Part shown: positions 18,998-28,497 of the stretch, in pieces | Layout: every line of letters begins with the position of its first letter | Position numbering within the stretch: the stretch's first letter is position 1 | NCBI RefSeq assembly: GCF_016904945.1 | Contig: NZ_JADIKF010000039.1 | Coordinates: 1,084,447-1,148,446 of the forward strand | Direction: 5' to 3' | Length of the DNA stretch: 64,000 nt | Source: Dyella mobilis | GTDB lineage: Bacteria; Pseudomonadota; Gammaproteobacteria; Xanthomonadales; Rhodanobacteraceae | Notes under the pieces: model-generated | What the model was told of the DNA's origin: nothing | Database searches by the model: none | The model's input: the letters and a program-made list of their open reading frames with translations, nothing else | Translations under genes and position numbers: made by a program

Positions 18998-20116
18998 ATG
19001 TCGCTCGATCAATACTTCACCCTGGGTCGTTCCGGCCTGCGCGTCAGCCGCCTTTCCCTTGGCACGATGACCTTCGGCGACGATTGGGGCTGGGGCTCCG
19101 CCGTCGATACCGCGCGTGCCATGTTCGACCGTTACCTTGAGGCAGGCGGCAACTTCATCGATACCGCCGACCTGTACACCGAAGGCACCAGCGAAAGCAT
19201 GCTGGGCCAGTTCATCGAGCAAAGCGGCACGCGCGACCGCGTGGTGCTGGCCACCAAGTTCACCTACAACGCGCAGCCCGGCAATCCCAATGCGGGCGGC
19301 AACGGGCGCAAGAACATCATGCGCGCGGTGGAAGGATCGCTGCGCCGCCTGCGCACCGACTACATCGACCTTTATCTGTTGCACACCTGGGACCGCATCA
19401 CGCCCGCCGAGGAAGTCGTGCGCACGCTCGACGATCTGGTGCGCGCCGGCAAGATCCGCTACGCCGGCCTGTCCGACGTGCCCGCCTGGTATGCCGCCCG
19501 TGCGCAGACCTACGCCGAAGCCCATGCGCTGACGCCGCTGGTGAACATGCAGCTCGAATACTCGCTGGCCGAGCGCAACATCGAACACGAATACGTACCG
19601 CTGGCGCAGAACCTGGGCATGGGCATCACCGCCTGGAGTCCGCTGGCGATGGGCATGCTTTCGGGCAAGTACAAGCCCAGCCAGCAGGGCGGGGAAGGCG
19701 AGGGACGCCTGGCCAAGGTGACTGCCGCCCCCGGCTTCGAACGTTTCACCGCGCGCAACTGGAAGATCGTGGCAGAACTGGAACAGGTCGCGAAGGAAGC
19801 GGGCCAGAGCATGGCGAGCGTGGCATTGAACTGGGTGGCAACCCAGCCGGGCATTGCTTCGGTGATCATCGGTGCCACCAAGCTGGAACAGCTCGATGCA
19901 AATCTTGCGGCGCTGTCCTTCACGTTGCCGGCGCCGTTGCGCGATCGCCTGGACGCGATCAGCGCCATCGACAAGCCATTTCCGTATTACATGTTTACCG
20001 ATATCCAGCAGACACGCATTCACGGCGGCGTGGCCGTGGGCGACAAGCCGGAAAGCTATGCATCGCGAGTGTTCGTGCCGGCCGTTCAGGCACGTGAGAT
20101 CAGCGCCAAACGCTAA
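18998..20116 (+). CDS. Aldo/keto reductase
   Basis: NADPH-dependent oxidoreductase of the AKR superfamily, 372 aa, a TIM barrel. The catalytic tetrad is visible: Asp in FIDTADLYTEG, Tyr in the same motif, Lys in LATKFTYN and His in LYLLHTWD. The NADP-binding end SVIIGATKLEQLDANL is intact. It resembles the YghZ/Tas-type group, but the substrate cannot be told. The divergent LysR gene is its likely regulator. The alpha/beta hydrolase gene follows 63 bases downstream and may be co-transcribed. Confidence 0.93.
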   Translation: MSLDQYFTLGRSGLRVSRLSLGTMTFGDDWGWGSAVDTARAMFDRYLEAGGNFIDTADLYTEGTSESMLGQFIEQSGTRDRVVLATKFTYNAQPGNPNAGGNGRKNIMRAVEGSLRRLRTDYIDLYLLHTWDRITPAEEVVRTLDDLVRAGKIRYAGLSDVPAWYAARAQTYAEAHALTPLVNMQLEYSLAERNIEHEYVPLAQNLGMGITAWSPLAMGMLSGKYKPSQQGGEGEGRLAKVTAAPGFERFTARNWKIVAELEQVAKEAGQSMASVALNWVATQPGIASVIIGATKLEQLDANLAALSFTLPAPLRDRLDAISAIDKPFPYYMFTDIQQTRIHGGVAVGDKPESYASRVFVPAVQAREISAKR

Positions 20117-20179
20117 TTCGCGACGCCTTCCCTCTGCATGCAGGGGGAAGGCGCTACCACGCAAATTCGAGGAATAAAC

Positions 20180-21013
20180 ATGAGCCATACAACGACCCAC
20201 TGGATTGACGTTCCCCACGCGCGGCTACACGCCGAAGAAGCCGGCAACGGCGAGGCCATTACCATGCTGCATGGTTTCCTGGTCGACAGCGGCCAGTGGG
20301 ACGCGGAGTTCGCGGCTTTGGCCGATACCTATCGTGTTTTGCGTTACGACGCACGCGGCTTTGGCCAGTCTGAGATCGAGCCGGGCGCGTATGCGCACCA
20401 CGACGATCTGGCCGCCGTGCTCGATGCGCGCGGCATCCGCCGTACCGCATTGCTGGCCTGCTCGGGCGGCGCGGCGATCGCACTGGATTTCACCCTTGCG
20501 TATCCCGAGCGCGTCAGTGCATTGATCTTCGTCGGTGCCGGCTACTGGGGTCGCTATGCAAGCAGTACGCCCGCCGCCCGCGCCTTTTTGCAGGCGCTGG
20601 GCACGCTCGATGCGAATGGCTTGATCGACAGCTCGCTGCGCGCCTTCACCGATGGTCCATGCCGTTCGCCGAATGAAGTGGATCCCGCGGCACGGAAGCA
20701 TACCGAGGCGATGACGACGCACTTGTTCAAGCGCGAAACCAGCTACTACACACGTGCTGCACAGGATCAGCGCACGCCGCAGCCGGCGGCGTTGGAACGT
20801 CTGGGCGAAATCAAAGTGCCGACGGTGTTGATGGTGGGCAGCGAGGACCAGGCCGAAGTGCACGACCTGAACCGTGAACTCGCACGAGGCATCGCCCATG
20901 CTCGCGCACTGATGATCCACGGGGCAGGGCATCACGCCAATCTTGAGGCTCCAACCCAGGTACTGACTGAAATACGCCACGCGATGGCGGCAAAGATGGA
21001 AGACGCCGCGTAA
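20180..21013 (+). CDS. Alpha/beta-fold hydrolase
   Basis: The 277-aa alpha/beta hydrolase has the oxyanion-hole segment MLHGFLVDSGQW and the nucleophile elbow ACSGGAA. The acid is Asp in VGSEDQAEVHD and the catalytic histidine is in HGAGHHANLE. The ATG at 20180 is chosen because GAGGA lies seven bases upstream. Close relatives include esterases and haloperoxidase-like proteins; I cannot name the substrate. It probably forms a transcription unit with the preceding reductase. Confidence 0.9.
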   Translation: MSHTTTHWIDVPHARLHAEEAGNGEAITMLHGFLVDSGQWDAEFAALADTYRVLRYDARGFGQSEIEPGAYAHHDDLAAVLDARGIRRTALLACSGGAAIALDFTLAYPERVSALIFVGAGYWGRYASSTPAARAFLQALGTLDANGLIDSSLRAFTDGPCRSPNEVDPAARKHTEAMTTHLFKRETSYYTRAAQDQRTPQPAALERLGEIKVPTVLMVGSEDQAEVHDLNRELARGIAHARALMIHGAGHHANLEAPTQVLTEIRHAMAAKMEDAA

Positions 21014-21160
21014 CCGCGACGTGGCCATGGTTCACGGCCGGGCAGCGGTTACGCCCGGGCCGTGATTGATATTCGGCAGCTATCGAGCCGGACCAGCCGC
21101 ATTATCGATCGTTGCCCGGCTGCCCATTATGCTTGTGCCATTCGTTTCGACGACATCGCC

Positions 21161-22438
21161 ATGGACACCAGCCCTGCCAGCAAAACGCCGGTCCCTTGGA
21201 CCGATGACGATTTGATCCGTCACGGTACGCCGGCTTTCCGGCATACCAACCTGGCGCTGTTCGCCGCCGGACTGGCCACGTTCGGTCTGCTGTACTGCGT
21301 GCAGCCGCTGATGCCGCAATTCAGCGCGCACTACGGTGTCAGCGCGGCCGCCAGTGCCTTGTCGTTGTCGTTGACCACCGGCGTGCTGGCGTTTGCCATG
21401 CTTTTTGCGGGCGGCGTATCCGATAGCTTCGGTCGCAAGTCGGTGATGGTGGCATCGCTGCTTTCCTCGGCCGTGCTGGTCCTGCTTACCGCCTGCATGC
21501 CGAACTGGTATGCCCTGCTGACTATCCGCACCTTGCTCGGCCTGACCTTGAGCGGCCTGCCGGCGGTGGCCATGACTTATCTCACCGAGGAAATGCACCC
21601 CGAATCGATCGGCCTGGGCATGGGCTTGTACATCAGCGGCAGCGCCGTGGGGGGCATGAGCGGACGCTTGATCTCCGGCGTGGTCGCCGACTACTTCGGC
21701 TGGCGCGTGGGCGTCGCCGTCGTTGGCGTGATCGGGCTGATCTCGGGGCTGGTGTTCTGGCGATCGTTGCCACCTTCGCGCCACTTTCAGCCAAAGCCGT
21801 TGCAGTGGCGAGCGTTGTATGCGCGCTTTACGGGCATGTTTCGCGATCCGGGTCTGCCGTGGCTGTTCGCGGAAGGCTTCTTGCTGCTGGGTGCGTTTGT
21901 CACCGTCTACAACTATCTTGGCTATCGCTTGCTCGCGCCGCCCTACAACCTCAGCCAGACGGTGGTCGGCCTGATTTTCGGTATTTACCTGATCGGCACC
22001 TTCAGCTCGGCGTGGATGGGACACCTGGGCGGCAAGCTTGGGCGGCGCAAAGTGTTGTGGACGGCGTTTGCGCTGATGCTGCTGGGCACGGCCTGCACGA
22101 TGACGGCCTCGCTGTGGCTGATCATCCTGGGCATCGTTGCGATCACCTTCGGCTTTTTCGGCGGACACTCCATCGTCAGCAGCTGGGTGGGACGGCGCGG
22201 CGGAACGGCCAAGGCGCAGGCATCGTCGATGTACCTGTTCAGCTATTACATGGGATCGAGCATTGCCGGTGCGAGCGGTGGGCTGTTCTACGCGGCGAAT
22301 GGCTGGAATGGCGTGGCGTGGTTCGTTGGCGTGCTGGTGCTGGCGGGGTTGCTGATCGCGCTCAAGCTCTACCGCTTGCAGCCGCTGCCGCAAATCCTCA
22401 CGCCGCCGGCACCGATGAGCAAGGGAGCCATGCCGTGA
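21161..22438 (+). CDS. MFS transporter (YnfM/AraJ-like efflux pump)
   Basis: The 425-aa major facilitator has 12 hydrophobic helices. The motif-A loop is FAGGVSDSFGRKSVMV after TM2 and the corresponding loop in the second half is GHLGGKLGRRKVLW. Helix 5 carries the antiporter-type segment GSAVGGMSGRLISG. The start MDTSPASKTP at 21161 is preferred over a longer frame whose N-terminus does not look coding. It converges with a LysR gene, whose stop is only a few bases from its own, and which may regulate it. Substrate unknown. Confidence 0.92.
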   Translation: MDTSPASKTPVPWTDDDLIRHGTPAFRHTNLALFAAGLATFGLLYCVQPLMPQFSAHYGVSAAASALSLSLTTGVLAFAMLFAGGVSDSFGRKSVMVASLLSSAVLVLLTACMPNWYALLTIRTLLGLTLSGLPAVAMTYLTEEMHPESIGLGMGLYISGSAVGGMSGRLISGVVADYFGWRVGVAVVGVIGLISGLVFWRSLPPSRHFQPKPLQWRALYARFTGMFRDPGLPWLFAEGFLLLGAFVTVYNYLGYRLLAPPYNLSQTVVGLIFGIYLIGTFSSAWMGHLGGKLGRRKVLWTAFALMLLGTACTMTASLWLIILGIVAITFGFFGGHSIVSSWVGRRGGTAKAQASSMYLFSYYMGSSIAGASGGLFYAANGWNGVAWFVGVLVLAGLLIALKLYRLQPLPQILTPPAPMSKGAMP

Positions 22439-22442
22439 GACC

Positions 22443-23345
22443 CTAGCGCGGGTTGGTGGCGATCAGCTTGATGAAACGCGGCACCAGCGGAGAGCGCTCG
22501 TCTTCGCGGTACACCACGTGCACTTCGGACGTGGCATCGGCATCGGCCAACGGAATGTAGTGCACGTCTTCCACGTGCACGTGCCCGCACGAGGCGGGAA
22601 GAATGGAAACACCTAATCCTGCCGCGACCAGGCCGATAATCGTGGATGCCTCGCGCGCTTCCTGCGCGATGCGCGGCGCAAAGCCGGCATTGCGGCACAC
22701 CGAAAACACGTGTTCGTAGACACCTGCGCCGGCCGTGCGCGCGAACACCACGAAGGGCTCCTGCGCCAGCACCCGTGCGGGCAGCTTGCCGCGGCCGTCG
22801 ATGCGCTTGAGCGCGGGATGCCCGGCCGGCAAGACCGCGACCAGCGGATCGCGGAACATGCATTTGGAGACCAGCGAGCGGGGCAGCACGTTGGGGCGAA
22901 GAATGCCGATGTGCAGCTTGCGCTCGAGCAGGGCGTCGATCTGCTGCAGTGACATCATTTCTTCCAGTTGCAGATGCACGGCGGGAAACTGCTGGCGAAA
23001 AGCCAGGATCGCGCGCGGTATGTCCTGCGACAGCGGCACGGTGCGCGTAAAGCCGATGCGCAGCTCGCCCAGTTCGCCGCGTTGCGCGCGCTGCGCCAGC
23101 TCGGTGGCGCGGTCCACCTTGGCCAGGATGTCGCGTGCTTCCTGCAGAAACAACTGACCGGGCTCGGTCAGTGCCACGCGGCGGTTGGTGCGGGTCAGCA
23201 GGCGTGCACCGACCATTTCTTCCAATTGCCGGATCTGCTGGCTGAGCGGCGGTTGCGACATGCCCAGCCGTTCGGCCGCCTTGCCGAAATGCAAGGTGTC
23301 GGCGACGGCGACGAAATAGCGAAGATGGCGCAGTTCGATGCTCAC
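22443..23345 (-). CDS. LysR-family transcriptional regulator
   Basis: The 300-aa LTTR starts MSIELRHLRYFVAVADTLHF. Its helix-turn-helix (AAERLGMSQPPLSQQIRQLE) is of the BenM/CatR-like group, with QPPLSQQI as recognition helix. The effector domain ends ...FIKLIATNPR. It converges with the MFS gene four bases away. A strong hairpin at 23390-23420 lies upstream of it. Target and effector are unknown. Confidence 0.92.
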   Translation of the reverse strand: MSIELRHLRYFVAVADTLHFGKAAERLGMSQPPLSQQIRQLEEMVGARLLTRTNRRVALTEPGQLFLQEARDILAKVDRATELAQRAQRGELGELRIGFTRTVPLSQDIPRAILAFRQQFPAVHLQLEEMMSLQQIDALLERKLHIGILRPNVLPRSLVSKCMFRDPLVAVLPAGHPALKRIDGRGKLPARVLAQEPFVVFARTAGAGVYEHVFSVCRNAGFAPRIAQEAREASTIIGLVAAGLGVSILPASCGHVHVEDVHYIPLADADATSEVHVVYREDERSPLVPRFIKLIATNPR

Positions 23346-23389
23346 GTGCGTACTTTCGCGGCAATGCGCCCAATGCTCAAGCGTTTTCG

Positions 23390-23420
23390 CACCATTCCCG
23401 GTCCGAATCCGGGAATGGTG
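23390..23420. terminator. Perfect 12-bp hairpin, probable terminator of the phosphodiesterase gene
   Basis: CACCATTCCCGG and CCGGGAATGGTG pair perfectly around a 7-base loop, 14 bases past the stop of the minus-strand phosphodiesterase gene. The minus strand has no T run after it, so a factor-dependent or processing role is possible. Confidence 0.55.
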
Positions 23421-23433
23421 TTTCCGACGTACT

Positions 23434-24729
23434 TTACTGTGCTGCTGCGGGGGCCGGTTTCAGCATGCCTTGCACGTCTTCGAAACGGCCGTCGTTGAAG
23501 GCCGGCGGAATGTTGAGCACGTGCGCCATCAACGAATAGACGTCCACATTCGGGAAACTGTGATAGCGGATGCCGCTCTGAAAGGCGGGGCCGTGCGCGA
23601 TAAACAGCGCCTGCATCAGCGGATCTGCATTGTCGTAGCCGTGCTCGCCCAGGCTCATGGGGCCTTTGTGCTTGGCGAGATACGCCGTGGTGGTAATGCG
23701 CCAGCCCACGTCCGCCAGGCACACCAACTGGGGTACGCGCGTGTTGGAACCGTAGTTGAAGCGCTTTGGAATGCGGGTCTTGTCCCAGCAATGCACGTGC
23801 TGCTGTGGTTGTTCGAGTTGCTCTTCGATCGCATTGAAATCGTGTTTGCGCTTGGGATTGAAACCGGCCACGGTTCCCAGATTGACTTCCTGCACGTCGT
23901 CCATCTTGATCAGCTTGTCGATCAGGATGTTGTTGCCTGCGGGTACGCTTGCCATGCCGTGATCGGCCAGCACGATGATGTTGGTCTTGTCGTACAAGCC
24001 GCGTTGGCGCAGGCCATCGACCAGGCGCGCGATTGCGGCGTCGGTATCGCGCAGGGCCTGGTTGACTTGCGGGGAGTCGGGGCCGGCTTTGTGGCCGGCG
24101 TGATCGACAGCGTCAAAATACAGAGTGATGAAACTGGGGCGTTGATCGGCAGGCAGATCCAGCCACGCCAATACCTGATCCACGCGCTGGTCGGCTGTCA
24201 CCTTGCCATCGTAAGGCTTCCAGAAATCCGGGTGCTTGCCCTGGATGTCGGCGGCGGAGCCTGGCCAGAACATGCTGGCCGTGCGCAAGCCGTTCGCATC
24301 GGCGGTTTCCCACAGCGGCGTACCCTGGTCCCACCACGCGCCATTGCTCACGGCCTTGTTGTCGCTCAGCGAAAACTTGCCCAGCTCGGGATCGGACATG
24401 GTGTTGTTGACGATGCCGTTGTGGTCCGGCACCAGTCCGGTAACGATGGCGTAGTGATTGGGGAAGGTGAGCGAGGGGAAAGATGGCTGCATCGAATCGG
24501 CATGCACGCCGGTGGCTGCCATTTGTTGCAGCGTGGGCGTCAAACCGCGGTTGATGTAATCCGCTCGGAAGGCATCGATCGAGATCAGCAGCAGCGGAGT
24601 GGTCGCGGCGGCCTTGGCCTGTTCGGCCTTGGTTTCGGGCGCCGGCGCGGTGGCGGCGTGATGAAAAGTGCTGCAACCGGCAGCAAGGGTGACGAGCGAG
24701 CAGAGCAGCAGGCGGGCCAGGGGTTTCAT
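23434..24729 (-). CDS. Nucleotide pyrophosphatase/phosphodiesterase lipoprotein (NPP-like)
   Basis: This 431-aa alkaline-phosphatase-superfamily enzyme has a lipoprotein signal (LVTLAAGC). Two-metal ligands and nucleophile are readable: Asp in LISIDAFRADY, catalytic Thr in FPSLTFPNHYAIVTG, Asp/His in FDAVDHAGH, ADHG, and His in GEHGYDN. This matches the Xanthomonas NPP type, which hydrolyses nucleotide phosphodiester bonds in the periplasm or at the outer membrane. It is monocistronic. The perfect hairpin at 23390-23420 lies just past its end. Confidence 0.93.
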   Translation of the reverse strand: MKPLARLLLCSLVTLAAGCSTFHHAATAPAPETKAEQAKAAATTPLLLISIDAFRADYINRGLTPTLQQMAATGVHADSMQPSFPSLTFPNHYAIVTGLVPDHNGIVNNTMSDPELGKFSLSDNKAVSNGAWWDQGTPLWETADANGLRTASMFWPGSAADIQGKHPDFWKPYDGKVTADQRVDQVLAWLDLPADQRPSFITLYFDAVDHAGHKAGPDSPQVNQALRDTDAAIARLVDGLRQRGLYDKTNIIVLADHGMASVPAGNNILIDKLIKMDDVQEVNLGTVAGFNPKRKHDFNAIEEQLEQPQQHVHCWDKTRIPKRFNYGSNTRVPQLVCLADVGWRITTTAYLAKHKGPMSLGEHGYDNADPLMQALFIAHGPAFQSGIRYHSFPNVDVYSLMAHVLNIPPAFNDGRFEDVQGMLKPAPAAAQ

Positions 24730-24905
24730 GCAGCAGATCCGTTTTTCTTGTTGGAAAGCCCGCCCATCATCGCGCAGATGTGTGACTAATTCAGCTTTTG
24801 ATGATTCTTTGCGGGACGCAAGTTTTTACTCGCTTTGATGCGCCCCTGGTCTCCAGCACCAGCCGGGGTTCCTCCAGGCTGGTGCGGGAAGGCAGTCAGG
24901 AGATG

Positions 24906-25628
24906 TCAGGCATTGCCGCGCATCGCGACTTTGCCGGTAGCCAGTTGATACACGCCACCCACGACTTTGACGCTGCCTTGCTTGACCGCGCTCGATACCA
25001 CCGGCTGGGCCGCCGCTATGCGCGCGACGTTGTAATCGACATTGGCGCCTATCGCCGCGTCGAGTACCTGATCGCCACCTGCTTTTACCGTACTTTCGAC
25101 GCCAGGCCTTATCGCGTCGACGATGTCCCAGATGTGCCCGGGGAGATCGTGCGGGTCCTTGATCTCGGCAACCGTGGCCTTGATCGCCCCGCATTCGGTG
25201 TGGCCGAGCACCACAATCAGCGGCACCTTGAGCACGCCTACTGCGTATTCCAGGCTTGCCAGGCTGTCGCTGCTCAAATAATTGCCGGCGATGCGCACGA
25301 CGAACAGATCGCCTGGACCCTGGTCGAACACCAACTCCGGGGCCACGCGCGAATCGGCACAGCTGAGGATGGCTGCAATCGGATACTGTGCCTTGGCCCG
25401 CGCGGCGCGGCCGACCGAGAAGTCCTTCGGGTCGAGCTGATTGGCGGCATAGCGCGCATTGCCGGCCAGCAGCCGGCGCAAGGCGGTGTCGGGCGAAATG
25501 GCATTCTGCGGCGGGGCAGCGTCGGCCAGTACCTGTCTTGGCAGCAAGGTGCCCAAGGCAAGCAGTCCAAGGCCCGCTCCAAGAAACTGACGGCGGGACT
25601 GCAGCGAATGCGAGGGATCGTCGCACAT
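24906..25628 (-). CDS. Beta-class carbonic anhydrase with Tat-like signal
   Basis: Zinc enzyme hydrating CO2 to bicarbonate, 240 aa. The beta-class ligands are present as CADSR (Cys, and the Asp-Arg dyad) and HTEC (His and Cys). An N-terminal twin-arginine signal (QSRRQFLGAGLGLLALG, then LADA) shows export to the periplasm. This is less common than the cytoplasmic form. The divergent gene encodes a DUF1348 protein. Regulation is not apparent. Confidence 0.93.
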   Translation of the reverse strand: MCDDPSHSLQSRRQFLGAGLGLLALGTLLPRQVLADAAPPQNAISPDTALRRLLAGNARYAANQLDPKDFSVGRAARAKAQYPIAAILSCADSRVAPELVFDQGPGDLFVVRIAGNYLSSDSLASLEYAVGVLKVPLIVVLGHTECGAIKATVAEIKDPHDLPGHIWDIVDAIRPGVESTVKAGGDQVLDAAIGANVDYNVARIAAAQPVVSSAVKQGSVKVVGGVYQLATGKVAMRGNA

Positions 25629-25854
25629 GGTAAGTCTCCACGAGGTTGTCAGATTGGAAGCCGGAAGGATCCTCCCGGCGGTCGAGCGTTACGCAGCGCA
25701 GCTTATCTAGCTGCGCGATTCCGTGCAGGATGCGTGAAAGTCGGTCACTGGGTAAGCTGCGGCCGGATACCTCGCCGAAAAGACCGCCCATCCTCACCGG
25801 ATCATGGCGGGGCCGGCGGAAAAATCCACCGCGTTGCTGCCTTCTGGAGCTCCC

Positions 25855-26331
25855 ATGTCATCGACCGAACAGCGCCCGCCGTTGCCGCCCTTTACCCGCG
25901 AAACGGCTATCCAGAAAGTACGCCTTGCCGAGGATGCGTGGAATACGCGCGAGCCTGCCCGGGTTGCATTGGCGTACACACCGGAAAGTCGCTGGCGCAA
26001 TCGTGCGGAGTTCGTTCGCGGCCGCGAAGCCATCGTCGATTTTCTCACGCGCAAGTGGGCACGCGAGCTCGAATACCGCCTGGTCAAGGAACTGTGGGCC
26101 TTCGAAGGCAACCGGATCGCTGTGCGTTTTGCCTATGAATGGCGCGACGATTCGGGCAACTGGTTTCGTTCCTACGGCAACGAGAATTGGCTGTTCGACG
26201 AAAACGGACTGATGGCCGAGCGCCACGCCAGCATTAACGACGTGCCGATTGCCGCGTCGGAACGCAAATACCATTGGCCGCAAGGACGGCGCCCGGACGA
26301 TCATCCGGGCTTGAGCGATCTGGGCTTGTAA
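25855..26331 (+). CDS. DUF1348 (SnoaL/NTF2-like) protein
   Basis: The 158-aa protein of the nuclear-transport-factor-2 superfamily has [33 protein letters not shown], and the pattern [21 protein letters not shown] seen throughout DUF1348. The fold is a small cone-shaped alpha+beta barrel and the function is unknown. The ATG at 25855 (MSSTEQRPP) is chosen; an ATG 17 codons upstream has a low-complexity leader. A MITE-like element begins five bases after its stop. Confidence 0.85.
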   Translation: MSSTEQRPPLPPFTRETAIQKVRLAEDAWNTREPARVALAYTPESRWRNRAEFVRGREAIVDFLTRKWARELEYRLVKELWAFEGNRIAVRFAYEWRDDSGNWFRSYGNENWLFDENGLMAERHASINDVPIAASERKYHWPQGRRPDDHPGLSDLGL

Positions 26332-26335
26332 CTGC

Positions 26336-26605
26336 TAGGGCCTGTTAGCACTATTTTCGTAGCCCGCGTTGTCGTTGAGTGGCCGCCAGGTGGTAGTGCG
26401 TGGCACTGACTTGGCTGGCTGCCAAGCCGGTGCCGCGTGCTGCCGCATGGCGGCCACTCAACGGCAACCCTTCGGGCCGGGTCTGTTTGCCCGCCACCCG
26501 GCGTCATCACTCGGTCGTGTACGGACGTACACTCCCTCACTCTTCCTTGGCTGGCGCGCAAACAGCTCCTGGCGCGGGCCACGAAAATAGTGCTAACAGG
26601 CCCTA
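26336..26605. mobile_element. MITE-like element with 23-bp perfect terminal inverted repeats and TA flanks
   Basis: GGGCCTGTTAGCACTATTTT... (26338-26360) is repeated exactly in inverse at 26581-26603. The match continues with one mismatch through CCCGCG to about 32 bases. A TA lies on each side (26336-26337 and 26604-26605), as expected from an IS630/Tc1-type TA duplication. Inside, a second inverted pair (26368-26388 and 26448-26468, one mismatch) and a third hairpin (26411-26427) nest within it. No transposase is encoded in about 266 bases, so the element is non-autonomous. Confidence 0.85.
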
Positions 26606-27853
26606 TGCTCCGTGCGCGCGCAGCCACGCTGCCGCGCCGCGCCCAGCGCGATAGCCGCTGGCGAAACAGGCGGTAAGCAGGTAGCCGCCGGTGGGTGCTT
26701 CCCAGTCGAGCATCTCGCCGGCACAGAACACGCCGGGCAGGGTGCTGGACATCAGGGTGTCGTCCAAGGCTTCCAGCCGTACGCCGCCGGCGCTGCTGAT
26801 GGCTTCCGCCATGGGGCGGGCGTGCAGCAGGCGCAGCGGCAGTCGCTTGATCGTGCGCGCCAGCTCGTGCGGATCGTTGAGCCTGGCCTTGTCCAGCACT
26901 TCGTGCAGCAAGGCGACTTTCACGCCGCCGAGTCCGGTCTGGCGGCGCAAGTGATCGCTGAGCGAATGGCTGCCGCGCGGCTTTTCCAGGTCGCGCTGCA
27001 ATCGCTCCAGTGGACGGTCGGGAGCCAGGTCCAGTTCCAGCGTGACGTGTCCATGTTTGGCAATCGCATCGCGCAAGGTGGCCGAAAGTGCGTAGATCAG
27101 GCTGCCTTCAATGCCAGTGCTGGTGATCACGCATTCGCCCTGGCGAACGTGGCCGCGTCCCGAGGCATCGCGCCAGTGAGCCGACACCGGCTTCAGCGGC
27201 GTACCTGCATAACGCGTGGCGAGGTAATCGCTCCAGCCGATGTCGAAGCCGCAATTGGATGGCTGCAATGGCGCGACGTCGACGCCGTGAGCAGCGAGCA
27301 GCGCCTGCCACGTACCGTCCGAACCGAGCTGCGGCCAGCTGCCGCCGCCGAGTGCCAGAACCACCGCGCCAGCCTGGATGACGCGCTCGCCGTCCGGTGT
27401 GGCAAAGCGCAGGGCGCCGTCGTCATGCCAGCCCAACCAGCGGTGATGTACGTGAAAGCGCACGCCGCTCTCGCGCAGGCGATGCACCCAGCCGCGCAAC
27501 AGCGGGGCCGCTTTCAAGTCGTTGGGAAAAACGCGTCCGGAACTGCCGACAAAGGTTTCCACGCCAAGCTCGCCCGCCCACTTGCGCAATGCATCGGCGT
27601 CGAAATCGTCCAGCCAGTTGCCGATGTCGGGGGCCCGTTCGCCATAGCGCTGATCGAACTCGGGCCTCGGTTCGCCATGCGTGAGGTTCATGCCGCCCTT
27701 GCCGGCAATCAGGAATTTGCGCCCGACCGAACCCTTGGCTTCATACAGATCGACCTCGATGCCGCACGCGCGCGCCGTTTCGGCAGCCATCAGCCCCGCG
27801 GGGCCGCCGCCGATAATGGCCAGTTTGGGAGGAGAGGTGAGTGTCGAGGTCAT
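26603..27853 (-). CDS. BaiN/HI0933-family flavoprotein (NAD(P)/FAD-dependent oxidoreductase)
   Basis: The 416-aa flavoprotein has the dinucleotide fold LAIIGGGPAGLMAAETA at 10-26. It also has GRKFLIAGKGGMNLTH and LALGGGSWPQLGSDG, which mark the HI0933/BaiN family of unknown or steroid-reducing activity. The C-terminal FAD motif is CAGEMLDWEAPTGGYLLT. The start is taken at MTSTLTSPP (27853); an ATG ten codons upstream is possible and neither has a clear ribosome site. The stop codon lies inside or right at the edge of the MITE, so the element landed at the very 3' end of this gene. Confidence 0.88.
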   Translation of the reverse strand: MTSTLTSPPKLAIIGGGPAGLMAAETARACGIEVDLYEAKGSVGRKFLIAGKGGMNLTHGEPRPEFDQRYGERAPDIGNWLDDFDADALRKWAGELGVETFVGSSGRVFPNDLKAAPLLRGWVHRLRESGVRFHVHHRWLGWHDDGALRFATPDGERVIQAGAVVLALGGGSWPQLGSDGTWQALLAAHGVDVAPLQPSNCGFDIGWSDYLATRYAGTPLKPVSAHWRDASGRGHVRQGECVITSTGIEGSLIYALSATLRDAIAKHGHVTLELDLAPDRPLERLQRDLEKPRGSHSLSDHLRRQTGLGGVKVALLHEVLDKARLNDPHELARTIKRLPLRLLHARPMAEAISSAGGVRLEALDDTLMSSTLPGVFCAGEMLDWEAPTGGYLLTACFASGYRAGRGAAAWLRAHGA

Positions 27854-27969
27854 GCTTTGACGCGCCGGCTGGGCGTGCATTGTATGCCTAGCCAGCGTGT
27901 CGCATCTCAACGGATGCAGTGGCTTCGTTCCGCTCGTGCGTATGGCATGGCCCGGCGTTGCCTCAGGGA

Positions 27970-28497
27970 TCAGCGCAACGGCATGCCGAACAGATCGCCG
28001 CGCGCAATGCCGTCTTCCATGCCAAGCAGGAACCGTTTGGTCGGCAGGCCGCCGCCGAAACCGGTAAGGCTGCCGTCGCTGCCGATGACGCGATGACAGG
28101 GCAGCACGATCGGCAGGGGATTGCGTCCGTTGGCTGCGCCGACGGCGCGCACGGCCAACGGCTGGCCGATGCGTCGCGCCAGTTCCGCATAGCTGATCGT
28201 GCTGCCATAGGGAATCTTGGCCAGTGCGTGCCACACCTGGATCTGAAACGGTGTGCCCAGCGGATGCAGCGGCAGGTCGAAATGCTGCCGCTCGCCGGCG
28301 AAATATTCTTCCAGTTGCGTGCGCGCGAAAGCGAGTTTGCCAGGATCGTGCAGCCAGCTCGGCGGCGGTTCTTTTTTGTGCTTGCCGGTCTCGAACCACA
28401 CTTCGCGCAAGCCTTGGCTGTCTGCCGCCAACAACAGTTTGCCTATTTGCGTAGAGAGATGGTCGTACCAGATGGTGTCGCGTGCCGCGATGCTCAT
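27970..28497 (-). CDS. ogt: Methylated-DNA--protein-cysteine methyltransferase
   Basis: This suicide enzyme removes methyl groups from O6-methylguanine. The 175-aa protein has the methyl-acceptor motif PCHRVIG, the DNA-binding helix YAELARRIGQPLAVRAVGAANGRNP (arginine finger in VRAVG) and an N-terminal RNase-H-like domain. The ATG at 28497 overlaps the stop of the upstream Ada-AlkA gene by four bases, so translation is probably coupled. It is part of an alkylation-repair operon. Confidence 0.94.
   Translation of the reverse strand: MSIAARDTIWYDHLSTQIGKLLLAADSQGLREVWFETGKHKKEPPPSWLHDPGKLAFARTQLEEYFAGERQHFDLPLHPLGTPFQIQVWHALAKIPYGSTISYAELARRIGQPLAVRAVGAANGRNPLPIVLPCHRVIGSDGSLTGFGGGLPTKRFLLGMEDGIARGDLFGMPLR

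Noticed and set aside
26369..26590. Small frame inside the MITE-like element
   Set aside because: It follows the palindromes of the element, lacks a ribosome site and shows no transposase motif.
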